Shown here: positions 1 to 6,045 of the stretch, in pieces
How the letters are laid out: each line of letters opens with the position of its first letter
Position numbering within the stretch: the stretch's first letter is position 1
Source: Candidatus Methanoperedens sp.
GTDB taxonomy: Archaea > Halobacteriota > Methanosarcinia > Methanosarcinales > Methanoperedenaceae
Assembly (NCBI GenBank): GCA_028679855.1
Contig: JAJRAP010000217.1
Span: forward strand, 1 to 7,748
Length of the DNA: 7,748 nt
Reading direction: 5' to 3'
Program-made: the position numbers and the translations under genes
Notes under the pieces: generated by a model
The model's input: the letters and a program-made list of their open reading frames with translations, nothing else
Told to the model about the DNA's origin: nothing
Database searches by the model: none

Positions 1-108
1 GTCATGCTACTTGATTATAGTTTTCCCTACAAAATATTGACCGCATTACGGCAGCCTATTGAACCGTTGGAAAAGAGAAAAATTGTGAAGATTAAGTATT
101 TAAGGTGA
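1..108 (+). CDS. C-terminal end of an unrecognised protein (partial, enters from left edge)
   Basis: Frame 1 is open from the first base and ends in TGA at 106-108, giving 35 residues. They include LTALRQPIEPLEKRK and end KIKYLR. The composition is protein-like: a hydrophobic/aromatic start, then a basic tail. No family is recognisable from so short a tail. A 35-codon open stretch occurs by chance fairly often, so this is a tentative call. If real, its body lies left of the window. It could also be another decayed fragment, as the next 800 bases are degraded. Confidence 0.4.
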   Translation, partial: VMLLDYSFPYKILTALRQPIEPLEKRKIVKIKYLR

Positions 109-391
109 TAAACTCACGATTAAAGCGATTTTTGCATCGGCGTTCATAACGGCAGGAATCGATTCATTTTCTGATCACTGGATGTATGCGATCAATCTGG
201 TGATCTTCAGGATCAGCAGCGCATCTTCAAGGCTCTCAAATTACAGAACAAGATGCTTCTTCTTTATCAATATGAGTCTACTGTGCCATTCCTTTAGATC
301 ATCCGTTTTTCCAGTTTCTTGATGGCTTGATCGTACACGCTAAATAGATTTTTAAAGTCAAGCAGGTTTAATCAACCTGACATCCAATAAA
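109..391. other. Gene-poor stretch with no intact ORF; possible decayed coding remnants
   Basis: No intact gene is visible on either strand. Short minus-strand pieces look protein-like but are cut by stops. One ends at a TAA at 294-296 and reads LFSVYDQAIKKLEKRMI. Another, around 180-240, reads SLEDALLILKITRLIAYIQ before a stop. A third ends at 100-102 and includes NESIPAVMNADAKIAL. They lie in different frames and have no start codons with ribosome binding sites. The simplest reading is old gene debris next to a decayed insertion sequence, but chance is possible for each piece alone. Confidence 0.4.
363..379 (-). terminator. Small hairpin downstream of the 392-661 ORF, possible terminator
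   Basis: CAGGTT (363-368) and AACCTG (374-379) form a perfect 6-bp stem with a 5-nt loop. On the minus strand it begins 12 bases after the stop of the ORF at 392-661. The minus strand beyond it has only a weak T-rich run, so termination is a guess. Confidence 0.25.
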
Positions 392-661
392 TTAATCGGA
401 CTGCCGTGACCTTTCCACAGCGTTGCAAATATCATCAATTGGAAATGCCATCTTAGAGACGTTCTTCAGGATCAAATAGCCAAAATCATCAACCATCTTT
501 CTGACATTCAACTTGTCCACATAAACATGTTTCCGCATAGCCATAACACCATGACTTAGAAATGCCATTCCAGCAGATATCTTAGTTGTTGTATGCCCAT
601 TGCCAGTATATATGCAAACATCGTCTCCACATATTTCTTTTACTTCATCAATAACTTCCAC
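392..661 (-). CDS. Unrecognised 89-residue ORF, possibly a 5'-truncated gene
   Basis: This minus-strand frame of 89 codons starts at a GTG (659-661) and ends in TAA. I do not recognise the family. The product is a mixed alpha/beta-like soluble sequence with no membrane segment. It has two cysteines near the ends, a GDDVCIYTGNGHTTTK stretch near residues 12-27 and a basic MRKHVYVDKLNVRK stretch. No Shine-Dalgarno site precedes the GTG. The frame stays open upstream to a TAG near 733, but that extension runs antisense to the transposase remnant and contains no ATG. It may therefore be the C-terminal part of a gene cut by an insertion or deletion at about 665-685. A short intact protein is the alternative. 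Confidence 0.45.
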   Translation of the reverse strand: MEVIDEVKEICGDDVCIYTGNGHTTTKISAGMAFLSHGVMAMRKHVYVDKLNVRKMVDDFGYLILKNVSKMAFPIDDICNAVERSRQSD

Positions 662-676
662 GATAATCTGATAAGA

Positions 677-842
677 TGCATTCTTATTGTTTCCGATCTT
701 GATATTGAAGAAAAAGAAATTTTTCTATTGTATAAAACACGTGATGGAAATGAATTTCGACGGACGAGATTTAATTTCGGAAGTCCCTAAAAAAGTTCAT
801 GACCTGGATAAGGCATTGGGTCTGAATGTATTCCCTAAGTAA
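677..842 (+). pseudogene. Remnant of an IS4-like transposase (C-terminal part, frameshifted or internally deleted)
   Basis: Two plus-strand fragments in different frames follow one another. The first, from about 677 to 750, reads SDLDIEEKEIFLLYKTRDGNE. It contains Y-x2-R-x3-E (Y and R in YKTR, E four residues after R), which are the first three residues of the IS4-family YREK signature around the catalytic Glu. The second runs from about 744 to the TAA at 840-842 and ends EVPKKVHDLDKALGLNVFPK, resembling a transposase C-terminal tail. The frame changes at about 745-752, and the ~60 or more residues expected between these motifs are missing. The N-terminal catalytic Asp motifs are absent upstream. 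It is a dead remnant of an insertion sequence. The family assignment rests on motif memory and is not confirmed. Confidence 0.55.
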
Positions 843-857
843 GCAGAGTTAAGGTTT

Positions 858-883
858 GTATGTTTTTCATAACAGAAACATAC
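858..883. repeat. Perfect 8-bp inverted repeat, GTATGTTT-N10-AAACATAC
   Basis: The left arm is at 858-865 and the right arm at 876-883, separated by 10 bases. It begins 16 bases after the transposase-remnant stop and ends 35 bases before the ATG at 919. It could be an operator for the small ORFs, a hairpin ending readthrough from the left, or part of the right end of the dead insertion sequence. The half-site spacing suits a dimeric regulator, but nothing here identifies one. Confidence 0.5.
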
Positions 884-900
884 TTTAGAGTACAGATATT

Positions 901-906
901 TGGAGG
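901..906 (+). promoter_or_regulatory. Strong Shine-Dalgarno site (TGGAGG) before the ORF at 919
   Basis: TGGAGG lies 12 bases before the ATG at 919. It is one of the best ribosome binding sites on the plus strand of the window, and is the main reason for considering the short ORF real. Confidence 0.5.
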
Positions 907-918
907 AAAAGAAACACT

Positions 919-1074
919 ATGCAGCAATTAACATCAAGATATCCCACTGAAAAATCGGGATCGGCAGAGAAAGAGACTTCAATAACTGGCAAGTTGCAGC
1001 CACAGCAGAGAGTATCTGCCGCTGAACTCGCTGCGCAGCTTGGCATGGAGCTCCTATCGAATTTTTCATCATAA
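919..1074 (+). CDS. Unrecognised 51-residue small protein or truncated gene start
   Basis: ATG at 919 follows a TGGAGG ribosome binding site and the frame ends in TAA at 1072-1074. The product is hydrophilic: a Ser/Thr/Lys/Glu-rich N-terminal half, then QPQQRVSAAELAAQLGMELL, which looks like an amphipathic helix (residues about 28-47). I do not recognise a family. The same frame resumes directly after the stop as the 35-codon ORF at 1087. The pair may therefore be one gene broken by a nonsense mutation, or two separate small proteins. The minus strand is also open here, but without a ribosome binding site. Confidence 0.4.
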   Translation: MQQLTSRYPTEKSGSAEKETSITGKLQPQQRVSAAELAAQLGMELLSNFSS

Positions 1075-1086
1075 ACAGGTGGAACA

Positions 1087-1194
1087 ATGTCAAAAGGTAA
1101 TGGTATTGGCGCAGCATCCATCTCTGCAGCACACATTCCCGCAGAACCGCAGTGGAAAGCGCAACATACTATTGCGGATACTCAGCATCCGTAA
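1087..1194 (+). CDS. Unrecognised 35-residue small ORF, same frame as the preceding one
   Basis: ATG at 1087 is preceded by AGGTGG (1077-1082), a plausible ribosome binding site that begins just past the upstream TAA. The frame ends in TAA at 1192-1194. The sequence begins MSKGNGIGAASISAAHIP, continues through a W-containing polar stretch and ends DTQHP. It has no membrane segment and no known motif. It is 12 bases from the 51-residue ORF and in the same frame. It could be reinitiated after that ORF or be the rest of a gene interrupted by TAA. Function unknown. Confidence 0.3.
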   Translation: MSKGNGIGAASISAAHIPAEPQWKAQHTIADTQHP

Positions 1195-1220
1195 TTATCA
1201 TCCATATTTTTACAGATACC

Positions 1221-1228
1221 TTAAAATA
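1221..1228 (+). promoter_or_regulatory. TATA-like box for the DsrE-like gene
   Basis: TTAAAATA lies about 29 bases (centre to ATG) before the ATG at 1254. Archaeal transcription normally starts about 25 bases downstream of the TATA box, so the transcript would begin at or within a few bases of the ATG. That fits the absence of a Shine-Dalgarno site and suggests a leaderless mRNA. Confidence 0.5.
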
Positions 1229-1253
1229 CCCTCTCCCCAAAATATACTATCCA

Positions 1254-1625
1254 ATGCCGCGCAAAAAAGTCTCCAAAGTCCTCCTCTTCCTCAAGAACAT
1301 GGTGTATGAGAGCACAGCACCAATGGAGATCCTGCGCTTTGCAAAATACTATCGCAAGAAAGGGCTTGATGTAGTAGTCGTGCTCTGGGGCCCCATGGGC
1401 GTCATCCTCGCAAAAAAAGGCAAGCACGGCACACCTCCGTACGATGAACGCATGAGGGAATGCATTGACCTGGGTGTAAAATTCAAATGCTGTGAGCTGG
1501 CATCAGGAATGATAGGCTTTGGTATAGACGAACTCATCGAGGGTGTTGAGATGATACAGGCATACGAAGTAGCTGACATGATGCTCAAATACTGCGAGGA
1601 AGGACAGCTTGTGATAAACCTTTGA
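1254..1625 (+). CDS. DsrE/DsrF-like small sulfur-relay-type protein
   Basis: A 123-residue soluble protein that reads as a DsrE-like alpha/beta fold. It has a basic start, then VLLFLKNMVYES (first strand and loop, 9-20), helix to about 36, strand DVVVVLWGPMGVIL (39-52), an acidic/basic helix at 62-72, and GVKFKCCELASGMIGF (74-89). That last segment carries the conserved-position cysteine (C79/C80). The helix-rich end is ELIEGVEMIQAYEVADMMLKY. Members of this fold bind or relay sulfur or act as small accessory proteins; the actual substrate is unknown. The ATG at 1254 is chosen because the protein is collinear with the fold from there and the box at 1221 fits it. The upstream ATG at 1152 would add a non-conserved-looking hydrophobic extension. 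C70 and C114 are further cysteines. hmgA follows 39 bases later with its own TATA-like box. Confidence 0.75.
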   Translation: MPRKKVSKVLLFLKNMVYESTAPMEILRFAKYYRKKGLDVVVVLWGPMGVILAKKGKHGTPPYDERMRECIDLGVKFKCCELASGMIGFGIDELIEGVEMIQAYEVADMMLKYCEEGQLVINL

Positions 1626-1634
1626 ACCTGAAAT

Positions 1635-1644
1635 CTTTTTAACT
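1635..1644 (+). promoter_or_regulatory. TATA-like box for hmgA
   Basis: The A-rich GAAAT followed by CTTTTTAACT resembles an archaeal BRE plus TATA pair. Its centre is about 25 bases before the hmgA ATG, and there is no Shine-Dalgarno site in between. This predicts a leaderless or nearly leaderless hmgA mRNA. Confidence 0.5.
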
Positions 1645-1664
1645 ACCGAAAACAATTAACACCC

Positions 1665-2873
1665 ATGGACAGAAGACTCCTTGAAAAACTTAAAACAGGC
1701 GAGGTCGGATTTCACAAAATTGATAAGAAACCTGATACTAACGCCGCGATAGAACTCAGGCGCGCCGCAGTATCGGAACTGACCGGACTTGAGTTTTTCC
1801 ACATTAATAATTATTCTTTTGACATAGAAAAAGTCACGGATCGAAACATTGAGAATATGATCGGCGCAGTGCAGGTGCCTCTTGGTGTGGCTGGACCGCT
1901 TCGCATCAATGGCGAGTATGCGAATGGAGAATTCTATATCCCTCTTGCGACCACAGAAGGCGCCCTCGTCGCAAGCGCCCACAGGGGATGCTCTGTTATA
2001 ACAGCAAGCTCGGGCGCAAATGTCAGGATTTTTGACGATAAGATGACACGCGCTCCTGTCTTTATGGCAAAGGATGTAATTGGAGCCAAAAAATTAGTTG
2101 AATGGGTAAAAGAGAATTTCATGCGCCTGAAAGAGAAAGCAGAAGCAACAACACGCTTTGGAAAACTGCTTTCTATAGAGCCTTTCGTGGCAGGACGGAG
2201 TGTTTTTCTTCGCTTTGCCTATGACACAAAGGATGCCATGGGGATGAACATGGTAACCATCGCTACGGATGCCGCAGTTGACCTTATTCTTTCCAAGAAC
2301 GATGCGGAACTTGTGGCATTATCGGGGAACATGTGCACTGATAAGAAGCCCGCTGCCATAAATGCAATAACAGGCAAGGGGAAGACAGTATCAGCAGATG
2401 TGGTTCTAAACCGCGAAATAATCAGGGAAAAACTGAAAACAACGCCTGAGAAAATGGCTGAAGTGAATTACAGGAAGAACCTTGTAGGCTCGGCGCGCGC
2501 AGGTTCGCTGGGTTTTAACGCCCATGCAGCCAACATTGCGGCAGCCATCTTTATAGCATGCGGACAGGACGCAGCGCATGTTGTGGAAGCAAGTAATACC
2601 ATGACATTGATGGAACTCACAGACGATGGGCTTTACTGCTCTGTTACACTGCCTTCTCTTGCTGTGGGAACAGTAGGAGGCGGGACTGGAATAGGTGCGC
2701 AGCATGAATGCCTCAGAATGCTTGGCACAGCAGGAGCAGGAGACCCGCCTGGTGCGAACTCAAAGAAACTGGCTGAGATAGTAGCAGCGGCTGTACTTGC
2801 TGGCGAGATATCGCTCATCGGCGCGCTGGCGGCAGGGCATCTGGCAAAAGCGCATGCTGAACTGGGAAGATAA
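1665..2873 (+). CDS. hmgA: HMG-CoA reductase (NADPH), class I archaeal type
   Basis: Reduces 3-hydroxy-3-methylglutaryl-CoA to mevalonate with 2 NADPH, the committed step of the mevalonate pathway that supplies isoprenoids for archaeal ether lipids; cytosolic. The 402 residues contain every class I signature: ENMIGAVQVPLGVAGPL (63-79), the ATTEGAL segment with catalytic E98, cofactor motif DAMGMNM (190-196), SGNMCTDKKPAAIN with catalytic K227, GQDAAHVVE with D302, GTVGGGTG (335-342) and the C-terminal GHLAKAH with catalytic H397. The N-terminal membrane domain of the eukaryotic enzyme is missing, as usual in archaea. The protein stops five residues after H397, so the phosphorylatable C-terminal serine of the mammalian enzyme is absent. 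The ATG at 1665 follows a TATA-like box at leaderless spacing. The gene stands alone and converges on ilvC. Confidence 0.97.
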   Translation: MDRRLLEKLKTGEVGFHKIDKKPDTNAAIELRRAAVSELTGLEFFHINNYSFDIEKVTDRNIENMIGAVQVPLGVAGPLRINGEYANGEFYIPLATTEGALVASAHRGCSVITASSGANVRIFDDKMTRAPVFMAKDVIGAKKLVEWVKENFMRLKEKAEATTRFGKLLSIEPFVAGRSVFLRFAYDTKDAMGMNMVTIATDAAVDLILSKNDAELVALSGNMCTDKKPAAINAITGKGKTVSADVVLNREIIREKLKTTPEKMAEVNYRKNLVGSARAGSLGFNAHAANIAAAIFIACGQDAAHVVEASNTMTLMELTDDGLYCSVTLPSLAVGTVGGGTGIGAQHECLRMLGTAGAGDPPGANSKKLAEIVAAAVLAGEISLIGALAAGHLAKAHAELGR

Positions 2874-3075
2874 AACAGGATTGCAGTAATCTTCCCTCAA
2901 AAATCTGCGGCTCAGCCCTTCCTCCGTCTGCGCAGCACGAACAGAAACCCGATCACTGCTTAAATTATATGTTTTAACAGTTGCGGCGCTTAACGGAATC
3001 CGAAGCATTGTTCTCTTGTTAGTCTTCGCATACAAAATCAACAAGACCTCGCATGCTGGCGCCTTTATCCGCGGT
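2874..3075. other. Convergent intergenic region between hmgA and ilvC
   Basis: These 202 bases hold no full gene. The minus strand has a 15-codon stretch (2915-2959, then TGA at 2912-2914) reading AVIGFLFVLRRRRKG, bounded upstream directly by TAA. It looks like the hydrophobic-plus-basic tail of an archaeal sorting signal, but lacks a body. A T5 run on the minus strand near 2900-2904 could help end ilvC transcription. No strong hairpin terminator is seen for either gene. Confidence 0.4.
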
Positions 3076-4071
3076 TCAATCCTTCTTCAACCACGGCATC
3101 ATCGCTCTAAGCTCTTTCCCGACCTTCTCGACCTGATGCTCGTTCTCCTGCCTCTCAAGCGCATTCAATACAGGTCTATTCGCTTTGCTCTCAAGCACGA
3201 ACTCCTTTGCGAACTCGCCGCTCTGTATCCTGCGAAGAGCTTCTTTCATTGCCTGTTTAGATTGCTCGTTTATGACCCTCGGCCCGACCGTTAATCCGCC
3301 GTACTCTGCGGTATTGGACACATAGTACCACATCTTGCTCAGTCCACCCTCGTGGATAAGATCTATTATGAGCTTCATTTCATGGAATGTTTCAAAATAT
3401 GCTATCTCTGGCTGGTAGCCAGCATCAACAAGCGTCTCAAAAGCGGCTTTCATAAGGCTCGTCGCGCCGCCGCACAGGTCAACCTGCTCGCCGAAGAGAT
3501 CTGTTTCTGTCTCCTCTTTGAAGGTGGTCTCAAGCACGCCTGCGCGCGTGGCACCGATCCCTTTTGCATAAGCCATGCCGATGTCCCGGGCGTTCCCTGT
3601 TGCGTCCTGGTATATCGCAAGAAGCGCAGGGACTCCGATGCCTTCGGTGTATGTGCGCCTCACGAGAAAACCAGGCCCTTTTGGCGCCACCATTATCACG
3701 TTCACGTCCTTTGGCGGTACTATCTGGTTAAAATGAATATTAAAGCCGTGAGAGAAGCAAAGCGTCTTGCCTTGGTTCATGTGCGGGGCTATCTCGCTGC
3801 TATAAACTGCTCCCTGAACCTCATCAGGTACAAGCATCTGTATAAGGTCTCCCTTTTTTGCCGCATCAGCCATTGTCATGACTGAAAGTCCGTCGTTCTT
3901 TGCCTGCGTCCAGGATTCTCCTCCCTTCCTGACACCCACTACTACGTCAAGCCCTGAATCATGCAGGTTCTGAGCCTGACCTGCTCCCTGGCTGCCGTAA
4001 CCGATAACTGCGATCTTCTTATCATTCAAAACGTCTGAATTTGCATCTTTGTCATAGAATATTTTGACCAT
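3076..4071 (-). CDS. ilvC: Ketol-acid reductoisomerase (NADP+), class I
   Basis: Converts 2-acetolactate (or 2-aceto-2-hydroxybutyrate) to the dihydroxy acid by Mg-dependent alkyl migration and NADPH reduction, the second common step of valine, leucine and isoleucine synthesis; cytosolic. The 331 residues match the short class I form. The N-terminal Rossmann domain has [13 protein letters not shown] (24-36) and a VRKGGES loop (47-53) with R48, K49 and S53 suited to NADPH phosphate. H108 and the APKGPG segment (129-134) follow. The knotted C-terminal domain carries the metal ligands D191 and E195 (ETDLFGEQ), E227 and E231 (YFETFHEM), and S252. The start is fixed by AGGAG 8 bases upstream and a TATA box. 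It is not beside ilvB/ilvN here, and its own promoter suggests separate expression from the upstream OB-fold gene. Confidence 0.98.
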   Translation of the reverse strand: MVKIFYDKDANSDVLNDKKIAVIGYGSQGAGQAQNLHDSGLDVVVGVRKGGESWTQAKNDGLSVMTMADAAKKGDLIQMLVPDEVQGAVYSSEIAPHMNQGKTLCFSHGFNIHFNQIVPPKDVNVIMVAPKGPGFLVRRTYTEGIGVPALLAIYQDATGNARDIGMAYAKGIGATRAGVLETTFKEETETDLFGEQVDLCGGATSLMKAAFETLVDAGYQPEIAYFETFHEMKLIIDLIHEGGLSKMWYYVSNTAEYGGLTVGPRVINEQSKQAMKEALRRIQSGEFAKEFVLESKANRPVLNALERQENEHQVEKVGKELRAMMPWLKKD

Positions 4072-4079
4072 GAATTATT

Positions 4080-4084
4080 CTCCT
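4080..4084 (-). promoter_or_regulatory. Shine-Dalgarno site of ilvC
   Basis: AGGAG on the minus strand lies 8 bases before the ilvC ATG, the ideal spacing, and fixes that start. Confidence 0.75.
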
Positions 4085-4107
4085 GTACCTTTCACAGTCT
4101 TAACAGG

Positions 4108-4119
4108 TATAAATATTTA
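4108..4119 (-). promoter_or_regulatory. TATA box of ilvC
   Basis: On the minus strand this reads TAAATATTTATA. Its centre is about 42 bases before the ilvC ATG. A start about 25 bases downstream would give a short leader of roughly 17 bases that still includes the AGGAG site. It lies between the OB-fold gene and ilvC, so ilvC probably has its own transcript. Confidence 0.6.
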
Positions 4120-4147
4120 CTTTAATGCGCGCTCTTTTAAGACGGAT

Positions 4148-4510
4148 TTACTCCCTCACAACATCTCCCGCGCTCCCGACCGCTATTTCCCTTACATTCT
4201 TATACTCCTGGACTTTGCCTGTGATCTTCACCCTGTCCCCAGTTTTTAAGGAATCATTCAATTCAATTGCCTCATTATTCTTTGATATGAACACTTTAAT
4301 ATCAAGGTTCGAGAGCGTCAGGATAAGATTATCTCCTGTTTTTGTCATCTGCTTTGAGAGCACCGTTCCCTCCACATACACGCGTTCGTCCAGCTTTGAG
4401 TCAATAGAATAAGCTGCTGGCTGCGAGGAGAAGCCAAAAAATGCGATGATCAGTGATAGAGCCGCCATTATCAGCAGAACTATGACCACCTTTTCTTCTT
4501 TTTGCATCAT
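4148..4510 (-). CDS. Membrane-anchored OB-fold-like protein
   Basis: The product has 120 residues. A single hydrophobic segment, VVIVLLIMAALSLIIAFF (8-25), follows a charged MMQKEEK start, so it is either an anchor or an uncleaved signal. The rest (about 44-118) has the beta-rich pattern of an OB-fold of the tRNA-anticodon/nucleic-acid-binding type: VYVEGTVLSKQ, LILTLSNLDIKVFIS, then GDRVKITGKVQEYKNVREIAV. The GDxVxxxGxV element is typical. Such extracytoplasmic OB domains are common in archaea; the ligand is unknown, and despite the family name nucleic-acid binding should not be assumed. Two adjacent ATGs (4508-4510 and 4505-4507) are possible starts, and the ribosome binding site is weak. 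It is divergent from the MscS gene and 76 bases upstream of ilvC. Confidence 0.75.
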   Translation of the reverse strand: MMQKEEKVVIVLLIMAALSLIIAFFGFSSQPAAYSIDSKLDERVYVEGTVLSKQMTKTGDNLILTLSNLDIKVFISKNNEAIELNDSLKTGDRVKITGKVQEYKNVREIAVGSAGDVVRE

Positions 4511-4548
4511 TTACCAGTTACCTGCCTGAGCATCTTCCCATTTCCATA

Positions 4549-4564
4549 AAGGATATAAATCCTT
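4549..4564. promoter_or_regulatory. Palindromic TATA element shared by divergent genes
   Basis: AAGGAT-ATAA-ATCCTT is a perfect 6-bp inverted repeat with a TATA core. It sits between the minus-strand OB-fold gene (ATG at 4510) and the plus-strand MscS gene (ATG at 4614). Either strand reads as a TATA box, which would give leaders of roughly 20 and 30 bases. It could serve as one bidirectional promoter. Confidence 0.5.
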
Positions 4565-4613
4565 CCAAAAAATCGAAAGATATTTCAGCCCATCAAGTCA
4601 ATAAAAGCCAGGT

Positions 4614-5642
4614 ATGGATTACACTCCCTATCTTCGACCTATCCTCATAATTGTAGCAAGTCTGCTCTTAGCCGCAGTCATCAACCAGATCATAAAGATA
4701 CTCCTTAAAAAGGCAGAAAATACCGGGACGAGAATCGACGACATTATTCTGCTTGCCATAGGGAGACCCCTTTATATTCTGGTTATCGTTGCGGGCGTAT
4801 ATTATGCAATCCACGAAACTCCGTACCTCGCGGAGATCATGAACAGTTTCGATGGAGATTACAGGTACAGGCACTTTCTCCTCACTCTTTTTGGGACGTG
4901 GATAGCCGCATCTTTCATAAAAAGGATTATCAGGGAATATGGGTACGAGATCGCTGCCAGGACAAAAGGGGAAATGGATGACAGGCTTGTGGCTTTTGCC
5001 GACATGTCGGGAACGTATATCATCTGGATGCTCGGCTTGATGATAGCCCTTTCAGGCGTAGGGGTTGAAATAGGACCAGTTATTGCCGGCATGGGCATAG
5101 CAGGTCTGGCTTTAGCCCTTGCTGCACAGAACCTGATATCGAACGTGTTCGGCGGGATGACCATTACCCTTGACCAGCTTTACAAAGTGGGGGACAGGGT
5201 GGAGTTCAGTGGGGTTTACGGAGATATATATGAGATAAAACCCAGGTACACGAAGATAAAGACCCTTGATAATATGATAATCACCATCCCCAACTCAAAG
5301 GTGATCAATGATAACATCGTAAATTATGCAGCCCCGGACACCACGGTAAGGGTCAAGATACCAGTCAGCGTTGCCTACGGGACAGACCCGGAAAAAGTGG
5401 ATAAAATAATGCTTGAAATCGTGGATAATACTCCAAAGGTCTTAAAAATGCCAAAACCCCTTGTCAGATTTACGCAATATGCGGAATCTTCCCAGAACTT
5501 CGAACTTCTCGTGTGGATAGATCATTATGACGATAGGCACCCAGTCCTTGACAGGATATTCAGGGATATGTTCAAACGGTTCAAAGAAGAAGGCATAGAG
5601 ATACCATTTAACCAGATGGATGTCCATTTAAAGAAGGACTAG
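4614..5642 (+). CDS. MscS-family small-conductance mechanosensitive ion channel
   Basis: A membrane channel that opens under membrane tension and releases ions and solutes during hypo-osmotic shock. The 342 residues show about five membrane segments (roughly 8-31, 49-66, 86-104, 133-150 and 153-176). The last is the pore-lining helix GMGIAGLALALAAQNLISNVFGG (159-181), rich in the Gly/Ala packing pattern of MscS TM3. The cytosolic beta domain follows (YKVGDRVEFSGVYGDIYEI, then TLDNMIITIPNSKVINDNIVNY). The alpha/beta end has the family's closing motif EIPFNQMDVHL (329-339). The family's most conserved region is intact, so it should be a working channel. It is somewhat longer than E. coli MscS because of extra N-terminal helices. 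The ATG is preceded only by a weak AGGT. The shared palindromic TATA element lies about 55 bases upstream. A small membrane protein follows after 4 bases, likely co-transcribed. Confidence 0.92.
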   Translation: MDYTPYLRPILIIVASLLLAAVINQIIKILLKKAENTGTRIDDIILLAIGRPLYILVIVAGVYYAIHETPYLAEIMNSFDGDYRYRHFLLTLFGTWIAASFIKRIIREYGYEIAARTKGEMDDRLVAFADMSGTYIIWMLGLMIALSGVGVEIGPVIAGMGIAGLALALAAQNLISNVFGGMTITLDQLYKVGDRVEFSGVYGDIYEIKPRYTKIKTLDNMIITIPNSKVINDNIVNYAAPDTTVRVKIPVSVAYGTDPEKVDKIMLEIVDNTPKVLKMPKPLVRFTQYAESSQNFELLVWIDHYDDRHPVLDRIFRDMFKRFKEEGIEIPFNQMDVHLKKD

Positions 5643-5646
5643 TCAC

Positions 5647-6045
5647 ATGAACATTACAAGAAAGACAATTACTGCAATTGCATGCAGTTTTGCTCTTTCG
5701 ATGGGTATCGTCATAATATTGGTCCTTTTGACCATGTTCCTGCCCTTCCAGCAAATAGTAGACCCCTATATCATATTTCTCCTTTCCATCATTGTGGTGT
5801 TCCCTCTATTATGTGCAAGATTGAACCGGCTCGATGCGCAAAAGAAAATTCTCGGCTGGACCTTTATTGGACTCGGAGCCCAACTGCTGGTTCTTCCACT
5901 CCCGCTTGTGTTCATTATTCTAAAATCCCCTTCGACTGCCGGATTATTATTTGGAAGTATAATTCTCACAGGTTCGGCGGTTCTCGGGATTCCTGCAGGG
6001 CTGCTTACCATTGCTGCGGGAGTGTTTCTTGTAAAACGCCGTTAA
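5647..6045 (+). CDS. Unrecognised four-helix integral membrane protein
   Basis: A 132-residue, very hydrophobic protein with about four membrane segments (roughly 8-33, 39-56, 70-92 and 102-127), short loops, a basic loop RLNRLDAQKK between the second and third, and a VKRR end. I recognise no family or catalytic motif. The start is supported by AAGGA about 8 bases upstream, which lies inside the end of the MscS gene. The stop-to-start gap is 4 bases, so the two genes are probably translated from one mRNA. The context suggests a membrane partner of the channel or a simple passenger; neither can be shown from sequence. Confidence 0.75.
   Translation: MNITRKTITAIACSFALSMGIVIILVLLTMFLPFQQIVDPYIIFLLSIIVVFPLLCARLNRLDAQKKILGWTFIGLGAQLLVLPLPLVFIILKSPSTAGLLFGSIILTGSAVLGIPAGLLTIAAGVFLVKRR

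Noticed and set aside
885..1136. Minus-strand open frames opposite the small ORFs at 919 and 1087
   Set aside because: They have no ribosome binding site, their sequence is rich in Cys/Pro/Ser as in typical antisense frames, and the plus strand has the better start signals.
1152..1253. Upstream ATG that would extend the DsrE-like protein by 34 residues
   Set aside because: The extension is not like the fold's N-terminus, and the TATA-like box at 1221 lies inside it and fits the ATG at 1254.
3070..3085. GCGGTTCAATCC resembling a tRNA T-arm
   Set aside because: It spans the end of ilvC, and no acceptor, D or anticodon stems can be found around it.
3352..3885. 177-codon plus-strand frame
   Set aside because: It lies entirely opposite ilvC, whose motifs and ribosome binding site are unambiguous. 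The predicted product is Cys-rich and unlike any protein.
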